Notes: generated from the sequence alone by a model not told the origin. Counted from the first letter of the stretch, positions 23,665 to 33,191 are shown. The stretch: 33,263 nucleotides of DNA from Xanthobacteraceae bacterium (GCA_020441545.1 JAGRLZ010000044.1:1-33263), one strand, 5' to 3'. Numbers and translations are program-made.

Positions 23665-23847
23665 CTATTTCGTCTGGTCGTCGACGTCGGCGCCGGGAGA
23701 ATTCTTCTTGATCGATTCGATCGCGCTCAAGGCCGATGCCTTCTGCACATAGCCTTCGGACCCGAACATGGTCTCGCCGTTCGAAGCCTTGAAACGGAAA
23801 CGGAATTCGCCGGCTTTGTCCTTGTAGACCTCGAACTTGTAGGCCAT
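23665..23847 (-). CDS. Small YegP/DUF1508-family protein
   Basis: 60 residues, one DUF1508 repeat: MAYKFEVYKDKAGEFRFRF opening, then GETMFGSEGYVQKASA and a SIKKNSPGA ending. The family is a small beta-alpha-beta unit found as one or two tandem copies; here a single copy. Function is unknown. GGAGGAG sits 6 bases before the ATG at 23847, which fixes the start and rejects the longer open frame to 23946. It lies just upstream of mepA on the same strand. Confidence 0.88.
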   Translation of the reverse strand: MAYKFEVYKDKAGEFRFRFKASNGETMFGSEGYVQKASALSAIESIKKNSPGADVDDQTK

Positions 23848-23953
23848 CTCGTTCTCCTCCCGAAAGCGAATCGAATTTGCAGTGCCGGACAGGGTTCGAT
23901 GCCGGCCACCGCGAGTCAAGGCGCAACTGCCGCCGTCATCGGACACGTTGTGG

Positions 23954-23983
23954 AGACCATCGCGCAGGCAAGCGCGATGGTCT
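23954..23983 (-). terminator. Strong hairpin after the branched-chain-type binding protein
   Basis: A perfect 12-bp stem (23954-23965 with 23972-23983) has a 6-nt loop. It lies 26 bases beyond the binding-protein stop codon in the minus direction. No T-run follows. Confidence 0.55.
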
Positions 23984-24008
23984 GCCGGGACGGGCGCATG
24001 CGGCCGGG

Positions 24009-25220
24009 CTATTTCACCAGCGGGCAGCCGCCGTCCTTCAGCGGACGGAACACCTGGTCGCCCGGGACCTCGGCGAGGATCTTGTAGTAGTCCCAGGGAT
24101 ACTTCGACTCTTCCGGCTTCTTCACTTCCAGCAGCAGCATGCTGTGGACCATGCGGCCGTCCTCGCGCAAGTGGCCGTTGTCGGTGAAGGCGTCGCGCAC
24201 CGGCGTCTCGCGCATCTTGGCCAGCACCGCCTTGGTGTCCCGGGTGCCGGCCGCCTTCACCGCCTTCAGGTAGTGCAGGGTCGCGCTATAGGTCGCGGCC
24301 TGGTTCATCGTCGGCATCCGCTTCATGCGTTCGAAGAACTTCTTGCCGAAGGCGCGGGTGCGGTCGTTCTGGTCCCAGTAATAGGCTTCGGTGATGACCA
24401 GCCCCTGCGCCATTTTCAGGCCCAGGCTGTGGATGTCGGAGATGAACATCACGATGCCGGCGAGCTTCTGGCCGCCGGCGACGATGCCGAATTCGGCGGC
24501 CTGCTTGATGGTGTTGATGGTGTCCCCGCCGCCGTTGGCGAGGCCGACGATCTTGGCCTTGGACGCCTGCGCCTGCAGCAGGAAGGACGAGAAGTCGGCG
24601 TTGTTGAGCGGATGCCGCGCGCCGCCGAGAATCTTGCCGCCGGCGCCCTTCACCACCGCGCTGACGTCGCGTTCGATGGAGTGGCCGAACAGATAGTCGG
24701 CGGTGATGAAGAACCAGCTGTCCCCGCCCTGCTTGACGATGGCGCTGCCGACCGTGTGCGCGTTGCCGTAGGTGTCATAGGTCCAGTGCGCGGTATAGGG
24801 CGAGCAGGATTTTCCGGTGATGTCGGAACTCGCCGCGTCGGTGACGATCATGATTTTCTCGAACTGCTTCGACATCTGCATCGCCGCCAGCGCGGTCGCC
24901 GAGGTCGGAAGGTCGATGATCATGTCGACGTTCTCGTTGCCGTACCATTTGCGCGCCAGCGCGGCGGCAATGTCCGGCTTGTTCTGCGCATCCGCCGAGA
25001 TCACCTCGATCGGCTTGCCGAACATCGAGCCGCCGAATTCCTCGATGGCGATCTTGGTCGCTTCGACGTTGCCCTGGCCGCCGATGTCCGAATAGACCGA
25101 CGAGAAATCGGCCAGCACGCCGATCTTCAGCGGCAGGTCGGATTGCGCCTGCGCGGCGCCTCCGATCGTCAGGGAAAGGGAAAACGTCGCCGCGGCGATC
25201 GCGCGGAAAGTGCCTCTCAT
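24009..25220 (-). CDS. ABC importer binding protein, Leu/Ile/Val-type (LivJ/HAAT family)
   Basis: 403 residues. GGAGG with a 5-base gap fixes the ATG at 25220. The signal peptide ends AQA before QSDLPLKIGVLADFS. That opening, followed by GSMFGKPIEVISADAQNKPD and the FITADYLFGHS segment, is typical of type-I periplasmic binding proteins of the branched-chain/aromatic amino-acid class. The ligand could be an amino acid, an aromatic acid or an amide. No permease or ATPase genes are adjacent, so it is an orphan binding protein that may share a transporter encoded elsewhere. Confidence 0.88.
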   Translation of the reverse strand: MRGTFRAIAAATFSLSLTIGGAAQAQSDLPLKIGVLADFSSVYSDIGGQGNVEATKIAIEEFGGSMFGKPIEVISADAQNKPDIAAALARKWYGNENVDMIIDLPTSATALAAMQMSKQFEKIMIVTDAASSDITGKSCSPYTAHWTYDTYGNAHTVGSAIVKQGGDSWFFITADYLFGHSIERDVSAVVKGAGGKILGGARHPLNNADFSSFLLQAQASKAKIVGLANGGGDTINTIKQAAEFGIVAGGQKLAGIVMFISDIHSLGLKMAQGLVITEAYYWDQNDRTRAFGKKFFERMKRMPTMNQAATYSATLHYLKAVKAAGTRDTKAVLAKMRETPVRDAFTDNGHLREDGRMVHSMLLLEVKKPEESKYPWDYYKILAEVPGDQVFRPLKDGGCPLVK

Positions 25221-25350
25221 GGTGCCTCCAGCTTTTCTTATTGAGAAGTGGCGGCAGCTTGGATGAGAGGTCAGGGGGTAGCAAGCGCATCCGTGCAAGG
25301 CTGTTGTGCGAGCGACCTTTTGGCGCAGGGGCGCGGCCGTGGCGGCTGCG

Positions 25351-27162
25351 TCAGCCGTCCACCTTCAACGCGGCGATGAAGGCTTCCTGCGGAATCTCGA
25401 CCTTGCCGAACTGCCGCATCTTCTTCTTGCCTTCCTTCTGCTTCTCCAGAAGTTTCCGTTTGCGGGTGATGTCGCCACCGTAGCATTTCGCGGTAACGTC
25501 CTTGCGCAGCGCCCGCACCGTCTCGCGCGCGATCACCTTGCCGCCGATCGCCGCCTGGATCGGAATCTGGAACATGTGCGGCGGGATCAATTCCTTCATC
25601 CTCTCGACCATGGCGCGGCCGCGGCCTTCGGCGCGGGTGCGATGCACCAGCATCGACAGCGCGTCCACCGGCTCGCCGTTGACGAGAATCTGCATCTTCA
25701 CGAGGTCGGCGGGGCGATACTCGGTGAGGTGATAGTCGAACGAGGCGTAGCCTTTCGAGACCGACTTGAGGCGGTCGTAGAAATCGAACACCACCTCGTT
25801 GAGCGGCAGTTCGTATTTGACCATGGCGCGGGCGCCGACATAGGTCAGCTCCTTCTGCACGCCGCGGCGGTCCTGGCACAGCTTCAGCACGCTGCCGAGA
25901 TATTCGTCCGGCGTCAGGATCGTGGCCTCGATCCAGGGTTCCTCGATCTCGGCGATCTTGACCACGTCCGGCATGTCCACCGGGTTGTGGATTTCGATCT
26001 CCTGGCCGTCGGTCAGGCGCATCTTGTAGATGACGCTCGGCGCGGTCGCGATCAGGTTGAGGTCGAATTCGCGCGACAGCCGCTCCTGGATGATCTCCAG
26101 GTGCAACAGGCCGAGGAAGCCGCAGCGGAAGCCGAAGCCGAGCGCGGCGGAGGTTTCCATCTCGAACGAGAAGCTGGCATCGTTCAGGCGCAGCTTGCCC
26201 ATCGCCGTGCGCAGCGTCTCGAAGTCGTCGGCGTCCACCGGGAACAGGCCGCAGAACACCACCGGGATCGCCGGCTTGAAGCCCGGCAGCATCTCCGCCA
26301 CCGGCCGCTTGTCGTCGGTGATGGTGTCGCCGACGCGGGTGTCGGCGACCTCCTTGATCGAGGCGGTGATGAAGCCGATCTCGCCGGGGCCGAGTTCGGC
26401 CACATTGACCATCTTCGGGGTGATGTAGCCGCTGCGCTCGACGTCATAGGCCGCGCCGGTGCCCAGCATGCGGATGCGCTGGCCCTTGGACATCACGCCG
26501 TCGACGATCCGCACCAGCACGACGACGCCGAGATAGACGTCGTACCAGCTGTCGACCAGCAGCGCCTTCAGCGGCGCGTCGCGGTCGCCCTTCGGCGGCG
26601 GCAGCCGATGCACGATGGCTTCGAGCACGTCCTCGATGCCCAGCCCGGTCTTGGCCGAGATCATCACGGCGTCGGAGGCGTCGATGCCGATCACGTCCTC
26701 GATCTGCTGCTTGATCTTGTCGGGCTCCGCGGCCGGAAGGTCGATCTTGTTGAGGACCGGCACGATCTCGTGATCGTTGTCGAGCGCCTGATAGACGTTG
26801 GCGAGCGTCTGCGCCTCCACCCCTTGCGAGGCGTCCACCACCAGCAGCGAGCCCTCGCAGGCCGCCAGCGACCGCGACACCTCGTAGGCGAAGTCGACAT
26901 GGCCGGGGGTGTCGATCAGGTTCAGGACATAGGCGTTGCCGTCCCTGGCCTTGTAGGTGAGCCGGACGGTCTGCGCCTTGATGGTGATGCCGCGCTCGCG
27001 CTCGATATCCATCGAATCGAGCACCTGTTCCTTGCCCGCCATCTCGCGCGCGTCGAGCGCGCCGGTCAGTTGGATCAGGCGGTCGGCAAGGGTCGATTTG
27101 CCATGGTCGATGTGGGCGACGATGGAAAAGTTGCGGATATTGGAAATGGGTTTGGCGCTCAT
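25351..27162 (-). CDS. lepA: Elongation factor 4 (back-translocating GTPase)
   Basis: 603 residues. The GTPase motifs are G1 AHIDHGKST (15-23), G3 DTPGH, and G4 NKID, with the usual switch region around ERERGITIK. Domains II-V and the LepA-specific C-terminal domain follow, ending near [18 protein letters not shown]4 acts on the ribosome during translation under ionic or cold stress. The ATG at 27162 is family-typical; a TTG nine codons upstream (27189) is an unlikely extension. A 5-bp hairpin (25344-25356) overlaps the stop codon. Confidence 0.97.
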   Translation of the reverse strand: MSAKPISNIRNFSIVAHIDHGKSTLADRLIQLTGALDAREMAGKEQVLDSMDIERERGITIKAQTVRLTYKARDGNAYVLNLIDTPGHVDFAYEVSRSLAACEGSLLVVDASQGVEAQTLANVYQALDNDHEIVPVLNKIDLPAAEPDKIKQQIEDVIGIDASDAVMISAKTGLGIEDVLEAIVHRLPPPKGDRDAPLKALLVDSWYDVYLGVVVLVRIVDGVMSKGQRIRMLGTGAAYDVERSGYITPKMVNVAELGPGEIGFITASIKEVADTRVGDTITDDKRPVAEMLPGFKPAIPVVFCGLFPVDADDFETLRTAMGKLRLNDASFSFEMETSAALGFGFRCGFLGLLHLEIIQERLSREFDLNLIATAPSVIYKMRLTDGQEIEIHNPVDMPDVVKIAEIEEPWIEATILTPDEYLGSVLKLCQDRRGVQKELTYVGARAMVKYELPLNEVVFDFYDRLKSVSKGYASFDYHLTEYRPADLVKMQILVNGEPVDALSMLVHRTRAEGRGRAMVERMKELIPPHMFQIPIQAAIGGKVIARETVRALRKDVTAKCYGGDITRKRKLLEKQKEGKKKMRQFGKVEIPQEAFIAALKVDG

Positions 27163-27261
27163 GGGCGCGGGGATTACCACCCGCGGCAAGGGGCGGCAAC
27201 TCTCCCGCGAGGTTTCCGGCCAAGGGGTGATTTTCTTGTCCGTGAAAACAGGGTAGGGACG

Positions 27262-27282
27262 GGTCGATTTCCAGAATCGACC
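27262..27282. promoter_or_regulatory. Dyad between lepA and the glycosyltransferase
   Basis: GGTCGATT-tccag-AATCGACC is a perfect 8-bp dyad in the 213-bp gap between two divergent genes. It lies 100 bp from the lepA ATG and 94 bp from the glycosyltransferase ATG. Could be an operator or a leader hairpin. Confidence 0.35.
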
Positions 27283-27375
27283 GTTGCGACGCGATTCGGA
27301 TCCGCACGGTCCGGCGGCTCTTGAACGGGCGGGACCGGCTGCGGGTCACTGCCTTCTTGCCGGGAACCGTTGCGA

Positions 27376-28983
27376 ATGCCGCAGTCTCTTGTCCGGTCGT
27401 CCCGGCGTGCCTCTCCGATCCGCAGGCTGGCGGCGTGGGTCGCGGCGTCGGCGTGCGATCCAAGGACCGGCGACCGCTTCGTGGCCGGTTTCGTGCTGCT
27501 TCACGTGGTTTTGTGGACGGTGATCCTGACCGTGCTCAAGCGGGGGCAGGACATCCACTTCGATGCCGCCGAAGCCTATGCCTGGGGGCAGCAGGCGCTG
27601 CTGGGCTACGGCAAGCATCCGCCGTTGTCCGGCTGGGTCGCCGGCGTCTGGTTCCGGCTGTTTCCGGTTGCGGACTGGGCGAGCTACGCGCTGGCGATGG
27701 CGGTGACGGGGTTCGGCATCTGGGTCTGCTGGCGGATCGCATTGCGCATCGTCGATCGCCGCCGCGCCGTGCTCAGCGTGGCCATGCTGGCGCTGTACCC
27801 GATCTTCAACGTCAAGGGCTACAAATACAATGCCGACCTGTTGCAGGTGGCGACGCTGCCGCTGCTGGTGCTGGCCTATCTCGATGCTTTCGACAAGCGC
27901 AACGTGTGGTCCGGGGTTCTCCTGGGGCTCGCCGGCACCACAGCCCTGATGACGGAGTACTGGGCGCTGACCATGATCGGTGCCATCGGCCTTGCGGCGC
28001 TGCTTCATCCGGAGCGCCTGCGCTTCCTGCGGTCGCCGGTGCCGTGGGTGGCCATCGCAACGATGCTGGTGACGATGGCGCCGCACCTGTGGTGGTTGAA
28101 GCAGGTCGATTTCCTGCCGCTGACCTATGCCGGCGACAGCTACGAGACCCACAATCGGTGGCGGTCGCTGCATTCGGCGACCGGCTATCTCGGCCACAAT
28201 TTTGCGTTGCTGCTCCTGCCGGTGCTGCTTGCGGCGTTGGCCGTGCGGTTCGTGCCGGTGCTGGCGCCATGGCGATGGCGCGCCGCGCACATATGGGCCA
28301 ACTGGTCGCGCGCGCCCAGTCCGGCCGTCCGCATCCCGGAAGCGATTCAGATCTGGGCGATCCAGATCATCGTCGCGTTCGGGCCGCCGCTCGGCGGCAT
28401 TGCCTTCGCCGTGCTGATGAAGACGGATTGGGGTATCCCGCTGTTCTTCCTGACGCCGCTGGCGATCGTTGCGATGCCGGCATTGCGTCTGCCACGCATC
28501 GCGGTGGTGCAGGTCGTGGTGGCCTGGCTGGTGCTGACGGTGGGATTCCTGCTGCTGACGCCGCGTATCGTCAGCTACAACATCGCGCACAAGGCACAGA
28601 GCAATCCGGTCTACCAGGCGCGATCGGAACTGGCGCGTGAACTCACCAATATCTGGCGCATGCGGTTCGGGACGCGATGGGCCGTCGTCGCCGGCCCCCG
28701 GCCCACGGTGGACCTGATGGCCTTCTACAGCATCGATCACCCGGTGCCGTTCACGCCTTATGAGAAATGGTCGTCGGGACTCATGACGTTGGCGCAGGCT
28801 TCGCGCAGCGGCTATATCGGGATCTGCGATCCGACATCATGGGATCACAAGCTGTGTCGGGACTGGATGAAGGCGAACGTCCCCGATGCGTTTCATCTCG
28901 ACATCTCGACGCGCCGCTTCTTCAGCGGCGTCCCGGGTCCGGTGGTGAACTGGGAAATCTATCTCGTGGCGCCGACGCCGTAG
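27376..28983 (+). CDS. GT-C-fold polyprenol-phosphate glycosyltransferase (GT39/GT83-like)
   Basis: 535 residues from the ATG at 27376 (a TTG two codons upstream is possible). About 8-10 transmembrane helices. The first periplasmic loop carries the catalytic acid motif D63-x2-E66 in DAAEAYAWG and the conserved KHPPLSG (80-86), typical of ArnT-like and PMT-type integral-membrane enzymes that move a sugar from a polyprenyl-phosphate carrier to an acceptor. Substrates are unknown. There is a basic N-terminal lead, and a large periplasmic C-terminal domain follows the last helix (about 410-535). No ArnB/C-type partners are next to it. Confidence 0.87.
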   Translation: MPQSLVRSSRRASPIRRLAAWVAASACDPRTGDRFVAGFVLLHVVLWTVILTVLKRGQDIHFDAAEAYAWGQQALLGYGKHPPLSGWVAGVWFRLFPVADWASYALAMAVTGFGIWVCWRIALRIVDRRRAVLSVAMLALYPIFNVKGYKYNADLLQVATLPLLVLAYLDAFDKRNVWSGVLLGLAGTTALMTEYWALTMIGAIGLAALLHPERLRFLRSPVPWVAIATMLVTMAPHLWWLKQVDFLPLTYAGDSYETHNRWRSLHSATGYLGHNFALLLLPVLLAALAVRFVPVLAPWRWRAAHIWANWSRAPSPAVRIPEAIQIWAIQIIVAFGPPLGGIAFAVLMKTDWGIPLFFLTPLAIVAMPALRLPRIAVVQVVVAWLVLTVGFLLLTPRIVSYNIAHKAQSNPVYQARSELARELTNIWRMRFGTRWAVVAGPRPTVDLMAFYSIDHPVPFTPYEKWSSGLMTLAQASRSGYIGICDPTSWDHKLCRDWMKANVPDAFHLDISTRRFFSGVPGPVVNWEIYLVAPTP

Positions 28984-29031
28984 CGATCCGGGTGAGGGGA
29001 TGGAGCGTATCGGCAGGTTCAATCCCTCCGA

Positions 29032-29054
29032 CCCTCTCCCCGGAGAAGAGAGGG
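29032..29054. terminator. Palindrome between convergent glycosyltransferase and HPr genes
   Basis: CCCTCTC (29032-29038) pairs with GAGAGGG (29048-29054) over a 9-nt loop. It lies 49 bp after the glycosyltransferase stop and 43 bp after the HPr stop, so it can serve both. No T-run. The sequence resembles short CCCTCTC repeats common in this bacterial group. Confidence 0.5.
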
Positions 29055-29096
29055 AGCACGCGGTGCCGGAACGATCCGATCCGATCGAAATAAACG

Positions 29097-29444
29097 CTAT
29101 TCGCCTTCGCCAAACTTGTCGTTGACCAGTTCGGCGACGGCGGCGACGGCGGCCTCGGCTTCGGGGCCGGTGGCCGACACGGTGATCGTGCAGCCGGGGC
29201 TGGCGGACAGCATCATCAACCCCATGATCGAGGTGCCGCCGACCGTTTCGCCGTTGCGGGACACCGAGACCTCGGCATCGAAGCGTTCGACCAGCTGGAC
29301 GAACTTGGCGGAGGCGCGTGCGTGCAGGCCGCGCTTATTGATGATGAGGAGTTCGCGCGTGTTGGTGGCGGACGATGGCGGGGACGGCACGGCGCTGGTC
29401 TGGCCGCCGTCCGGATTTGCGGGATCGTCAGCGGACATCGTCAT
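29097..29444 (-). CDS. ptsH: HPr-family phosphocarrier with N-terminal extension
   Basis: 115 residues against about 85-90 for ordinary HPr. The extra 29 residues at the N-terminus are serine-, proline- and alanine-rich and look disordered. The HPr core is intact: H41 in RGLHARASAKF (the phospho-histidine), S72 in TSIMGLMMLSAS (the serine phosphorylated by HprK), and the final helix AAVAELVNDKFGEGE. It belongs to the regulatory PTS branch of alphaproteobacteria, not sugar uptake. The ATG at 29444 overlaps the EIIA stop (ATGA). The Met at 29438 is an alternative start. Confidence 0.92.
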   Translation of the reverse strand: MTMSADDPANPDGGQTSAVPSPPSSATNTRELLIINKRGLHARASAKFVQLVERFDAEVSVSRNGETVGGTSIMGLMMLSASPGCTITVSATGPEAEAAVAAVAELVNDKFGEGE

Positions 29445-29842
29445 TTGCCGGCAAGCACCCGGCTGGCGATGGTGACGTATTTCCGCCCGGCTTCCTGGGC
29501 GGCGGCGATGGCTTCCGGCAGCGGCAGTTCGGCGCGCACCTTGGCCAGCTTGACCAGCATCGGCAGATTGATGCCGGCAAGGACCTCGACCTTGGGCCGG
29601 CTCATGCAGGAGATCGCGAGATTGGAGGGGGTGCCGCCGAACATGTCGGTGAGGATAGCAACCCCATTGCCGCTGTCGACCCGGTTGACGGCTTCAATAA
29701 TGTCGCTGCGACACAAATCGGCGTCGTCTTCCGCACCGATGGTGATCGCTTCGATTTGCTTTTGCGGACCCATTACGTGCTCGAGCGCCGCCTTGAATTC
29801 ATCGGCAAGGCGCCCATGGGTCACAAGTACCAGACCAATCAT
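29441..29842 (-). CDS. PTS EIIA component of the mannose family
   Basis: 133 residues. GGAG with a 7-base gap fixes the ATG at 29842. The phospho-accepting H9 lies in VTHGRLADEF and the conserved DMFGGTPSN is at 66-74, as in EIIA-Man. No EIIB or EIIC is present in the window, so it is likely the terminal phosphate acceptor of the regulatory PTS cascade rather than part of a sugar permease. It is third in the chvI-chvG-hprK-EIIA-HPr run, 83 bp after hprK. Confidence 0.93.
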   Translation of the reverse strand: MIGLVLVTHGRLADEFKAALEHVMGPQKQIEAITIGAEDDADLCRSDIIEAVNRVDSGNGVAILTDMFGGTPSNLAISCMSRPKVEVLAGINLPMLVKLAKVRAELPLPEAIAAAQEAGRKYVTIASRVLAGK

Positions 29843-29925
29843 CGAGAACTCCACGTGGGTGCCTTTGATGCACCGCACGAACCGGCCACTTTGACCATCC
29901 AGCCGCCCAGCGCAAGGGGGCAGCA

Positions 29926-30510
29926 TCAGAATTCTCCCCGATTTTTGCCACAATGCGGGGAACCGGAGCGGGTCGATTTGGTGGCGATAGTGGGTTCTAT
30001 ATGGTTACCAAATTCTTTCCGGCAATCGGGGGGCATGGCGGCATCGTTTCGCGCATCGGTTGTCGTCATGAATCCGGCAACCAGGGGCAGAGCGTGGAAG
30101 CCCGCCGCGACCGGGATTCGCGGCAGCATGAAGCCGAACAGCTCGATGACAAGGCTTTCCGGGACGGGAAGGCGGCCGGCGTCGGCGGCGTCCAGGTCGA
30201 CGACCAGGCCAACGACCGCATCGGCGACATGGTCGCAGCGACGGATGCCGAGCCCCCGGATTTCGATCAGCCCGGCCAGCGCCGGGGGCGGACGCACCAT
30301 GAGCCGGTCGTCCCGGCGCGCGAGGTGAACGCGGTCGTCGCCGACCAGCACGGCGGGCGGCAGCTGCCCGGCGCGGCCCGCCAGCATCAGGTCGAAGGCG
30401 AGCCGGGATTTTCCGCTTCCCGACGGCCCGCGGATCAGGACGGCGGTGTCGCCGACCTTGACGGCGGATGCGTGGATTGTCCGGTCCGGGATGCGCGCCG
30501 TGGCGGTCAT
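29926..30510 (-). CDS. hprK: HPr kinase/phosphorylase, short form
   Basis: 194 residues. Only the C-terminal catalytic domain of HprK is present: P-loop GPSGSGKS (28-35), VGDDRVHL (57-63) and the family signature EIRGLGI (83-89). The ~130-residue N-terminal domain of Firmicute HprK is absent, as is usual in alphaproteobacteria. It phosphorylates HPr on serine using ATP. The C-terminal ~30 residues are basic and look unstructured. The ATG at 30510 overlaps the chvG stop (ATGA). Confidence 0.92.
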   Translation of the reverse strand: MTATARIPDRTIHASAVKVGDTAVLIRGPSGSGKSRLAFDLMLAGRAGQLPPAVLVGDDRVHLARRDDRLMVRPPPALAGLIEIRGLGIRRCDHVADAVVGLVVDLDAADAGRLPVPESLVIELFGFMLPRIPVAAGFHALPLVAGFMTTTDARNDAAMPPDCRKEFGNHIEPTIATKSTRSGSPHCGKNRGEF

Positions 30511-32315
30511 GTCGGCAGCCGCACCACGAAGCGGGCGCCGGCTACCGTCGGCAGGCCGTCCTCGTCCGGCGGGCCGGCGCGGTTCTCCGCCCAGATCCGT
30601 CCGCGATGCGCCTCGACGATCTGCCTGGAGATCGAAAGGCCGAGCCCCGAATTCTGGCCGAAGCCCTGATGCGGCCGGTCGGTGTAGAAGCGCTCGAAAA
30701 TCCGCTGCAGCGCATCCTCGCGGATGCCGGGGCCGTCGTCGTCGACCGTCACCTCGATCTCGTTCTTCACGCGGCGGCAGGCGACCCGGACCTTGCCGCC
30801 CGGTTCGGAGAACGACTGGGCGTTGACCACCAGGTTCGATATCACCTGTCCGAGGCGGGAGTCGTGCCCCCGCACCGAGAAGGTATCGGCCGGTCCCCCC
30901 TCGAAGCGGGTTTCGACGGCGACGTCATGGCCGAGCCGGGTTTCGTTGGCGACCGAGGTCAGCGTCGTCAGCAGGCGGCGGACGTCCACGGGCGTGACGT
31001 CCTGGCGCTGCAGCTCGGCGTCGAGCCGGCTGGCGTCGGAAATGTCCGAGATCAGGCGGTCGAGGCGGCGGACGTCGTGCTCGATGACGGCGAGCAGGCG
31101 GCCGCGGCTGTTCTCGTTCTTGGCCAGCGGCAGCGTCTCGACGGCGGAGCGCAGCGAGGTCAGCGGGTTCTTCAATTCGTGCGCGACGTCGGCGGCGAAC
31201 ATCTCGATGGCTTCGATGCGGTTGTAGAGCGACTCGGTCATGTCGCGAAGCGCGCCGGACAGGTGGCCGATCTCGTCGCGCCGCTGCGTGAAATCCGGAA
31301 TCTCGACGCGGGTCTTGACCCGGTGACGCACGCGCTCGGCGCCGTCGGCGAGCCGCCGCACCGGCCCCGCGATGGTGCTGGCGAGCAGCAGCGACAGCAC
31401 GATCATCACGATGGCCGCTACCCCGAACACCTTGAGGATGGCGAGCCGTTCGGCGGTGACCATCTGGTCGATGTCGTCGCCCTGGGTGGACAGCATCAAC
31501 GCGCCGCGGATGGCGCGGCCGTGCAGCACCGGCACCGCGACCGACACGATGATCTCGCCCCGGTCGTTGATGCGCACCATGCTGGCCTTCTGCCCGCGCA
31601 GCGAATCCGCCACCTCCTGATAGCCCCTGCCGTTCTCCGGCCCCAGCTCGCGATAGAGCGGCAGGTCGCCGCGATTGAGCCAGGTGCGGATCGCGATGGT
31701 CGCGCGTTCCATCAGGCCGGGCTTGACGTCGACCAGCGGCGGCAGTTCGAACCGCATCACGTCGCCGCGGCGGAACAGGCCGCGGCTGTCGAGGATTTCC
31801 ACGCCGTCGCGGTCGTAGATGCGGGCGCGGGTCTTGGTCGGCGAGATCAGGTGCCGCAACACCGGCGCCACGCGCTCCGGGTTGATCGGGAAATCGAGCC
31901 CCGCGAATTCGTCCGGCGGGCCGTAGGACTCGCCCGGCTTGAGGTCGAGCAGGCGGTCGGGATCGATGGTGATGGCATTGGTTTCGACGGTCGCGGAGGC
32001 TGCGATCGCGCCGGCGATGATTTCGCCCTGGACCAGCAGGCTCTGGGCGCGGGCGTCGATCAGGCCGGCACGGAATTGCGACAGGTAGAGAATGCTGGCG
32101 ACGAGCGCGATCAGGCCGGCGAGATTGAGCGAGACGATGCGGCGGGTGAGGCTCGAAAAGGTGACCGTGAAGAAGAACTGGCCGGCGCGGCGGAACCAGC
32201 CGAGCGGCCGCCGCCAGCCGCCATGGCTTGCGCCGGCGTCGCCCGACGCCGGGAGCGCCGCCGCATAGCCACCACCTTGATGTCGATCAGGCTGCGTTCG
32301 ATCCAGCAATGGCAA
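30507..32315 (-). CDS. chvG: ChvG sensor histidine kinase
   Basis: 602 residues from a TTG at 32315; a second TTG two codons in (32309) has better spacing to GGCGG. No ATG or GTG start is available upstream of the first membrane helix. The N-terminal cytoplasmic tail is about 55 residues, helices lie at about 60-80 and 293-313, and a periplasmic sensor domain is between. HAMP follows to about 345. HisKA has H379 in DVAHELKNPLTSL. The ATPase domain has an N-box (NLVVNA, 494-499), DDDGPG (525-530) and SGLGLS (556-561). ChvG/ExoS kinases respond to acid and envelope state and are held by ExoR, which is not in this window. Confidence 0.93.
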   Translation of the reverse strand: MPLLDRTQPDRHQGGGYAAALPASGDAGASHGGWRRPLGWFRRAGQFFFTVTFSSLTRRIVSLNLAGLIALVASILYLSQFRAGLIDARAQSLLVQGEIIAGAIAASATVETNAITIDPDRLLDLKPGESYGPPDEFAGLDFPINPERVAPVLRHLISPTKTRARIYDRDGVEILDSRGLFRRGDVMRFELPPLVDVKPGLMERATIAIRTWLNRGDLPLYRELGPENGRGYQEVADSLRGQKASMVRINDRGEIIVSVAVPVLHGRAIRGALMLSTQGDDIDQMVTAERLAILKVFGVAAIVMIVLSLLLASTIAGPVRRLADGAERVRHRVKTRVEIPDFTQRRDEIGHLSGALRDMTESLYNRIEAIEMFAADVAHELKNPLTSLRSAVETLPLAKNENSRGRLLAVIEHDVRRLDRLISDISDASRLDAELQRQDVTPVDVRRLLTTLTSVANETRLGHDVAVETRFEGGPADTFSVRGHDSRLGQVISNLVVNAQSFSEPGGKVRVACRRVKNEIEVTVDDDGPGIREDALQRIFERFYTDRPHQGFGQNSGLGLSISRQIVEAHRGRIWAENRAGPPDEDGLPTVAGARFVVRLPT

Positions 32316-32405
32316 AACCGCCGGGGTTGTTGTCCTGGGGCGCTCGCGGCGCGCGCACGCCCAGTCTATCCCAGACCGGCGGGCGCGTCAGTTAACAATC
32401 CGCCC

Positions 32406-32459
32406 GCCCGGCTTGATCGGGCAGCCCGGTTTAGTCGGGCCGCCCGGTTCAGATTTCCT
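32406..32459. repeat. 18-bp tandem repeat across the chvI stop codon
   Basis: Three 18-bp units begin at 32406, 32424 and 32442, each starting gcccgg. Units 1 and 2 can fold on themselves (GCCCG with CGGGC). Reading the minus strand in the chvI frame, unit 3 holds the chvI TGA, unit 2 has TAA at the equivalent place, and unit 1 has CAA. It lies between chvI and chvG. Confidence 0.85.
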
Positions 32460-33150
32460 TGAAACGATATCCGACGCCATAGAGCGTCTCGATCATTTCG
32501 AACTCCTCGTCGACCACCTTGAACTTCTTGCGCAGCCGCTTGATGTGGCTGTCGATGGTGCGGTCGTCGACATAGACCTGATCGTCATAGGCCGCGTCCA
32601 TCAGCGCGTTGCGGCTTTTCACCACGCCGGGGCGGGTGGCCAGGGCCTGCAGGATCAGGAATTCGGTCACGGTCAGGGTGACCGGCTCGTTCTTCCAGGT
32701 GCAGGTGTGGCGCTCCGGGTCCATCCGCAGCGGACCGCGGTCGAGCGCCTTGGCGTCGTTCTCCTTCGGCACCGCGGTCGGATCCTTCGGCGCCGAGCGG
32801 CGCAGCACCGCCTTGACGCGCTCGACCAGAAGCCGCTGGGAGAACGGCTTCCGGATGAAGTCGTCGGCGCCCATCTTGAGGCCGAACAACTCGTCGATCT
32901 CCTCGTCCTTGGAGGTCAGGAAGATCACCGGCAGGTCGGACTTCTGCCGCAGCCGCCGCAGCGTCTCCATGCCGTCCATGCGCGGCATCTTGATATCGAG
33001 CACCGCGAGGTCGGGCGGGCTGGTGCGGAAGCCGTCCAGCGCGGAGGCGCCATCCGTGTAGGTCATGATGCGGTAGCCTTCGGCTTCCAGCGCGATCGAC
33101 ACGGAGGTGAGAATGTTGCGGTCGTCATCGACCAGGGCAATTGTGGGCAT
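32449..33150 (-). CDS. chvI: ChvI response regulator (OmpR family)
   Basis: 233 residues, standard length. The receiver domain has acidic D8-D10, phospho-accepting D52 in [13 protein letters not shown]79 and K101 in RKPF. The C-terminal winged helix (about 135-230) contains [12 protein letters not shown] and [10 protein letters not shown] with the YGVGYRF ending, the OmpR/PhoB DNA-binding fold. It regulates exopolysaccharide, motility and acid-response genes in rhizobia and Agrobacterium. The ATG at 33150 has CAGG close upstream; a further in-frame Met at 33216 is not family-like. First gene of the operon. Confidence 0.95.
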   Translation of the reverse strand: MPTIALVDDDRNILTSVSIALEAEGYRIMTYTDGASALDGFRTSPPDLAVLDIKMPRMDGMETLRRLRQKSDLPVIFLTSKDEEIDELFGLKMGADDFIRKPFSQRLLVERVKAVLRRSAPKDPTAVPKENDAKALDRGPLRMDPERHTCTWKNEPVTLTVTEFLILQALATRPGVVKSRNALMDAAYDDQVYVDDRTIDSHIKRLRKKFKVVDEEFEMIETLYGVGYRFKEI

Positions 33151-33191
33151 GAACCTGCTTTCTGAAGCGGGAGCGACCAAAACCGTCAAGC

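Noticed and set aside
25306..27324. A 672-codon open frame on the plus strand opposite lepA.
   Set aside because: It is antisense to a well-supported gene, and its composition (His/Arg/Asp/Val-rich) is typical of shadow frames in GC-rich DNA.
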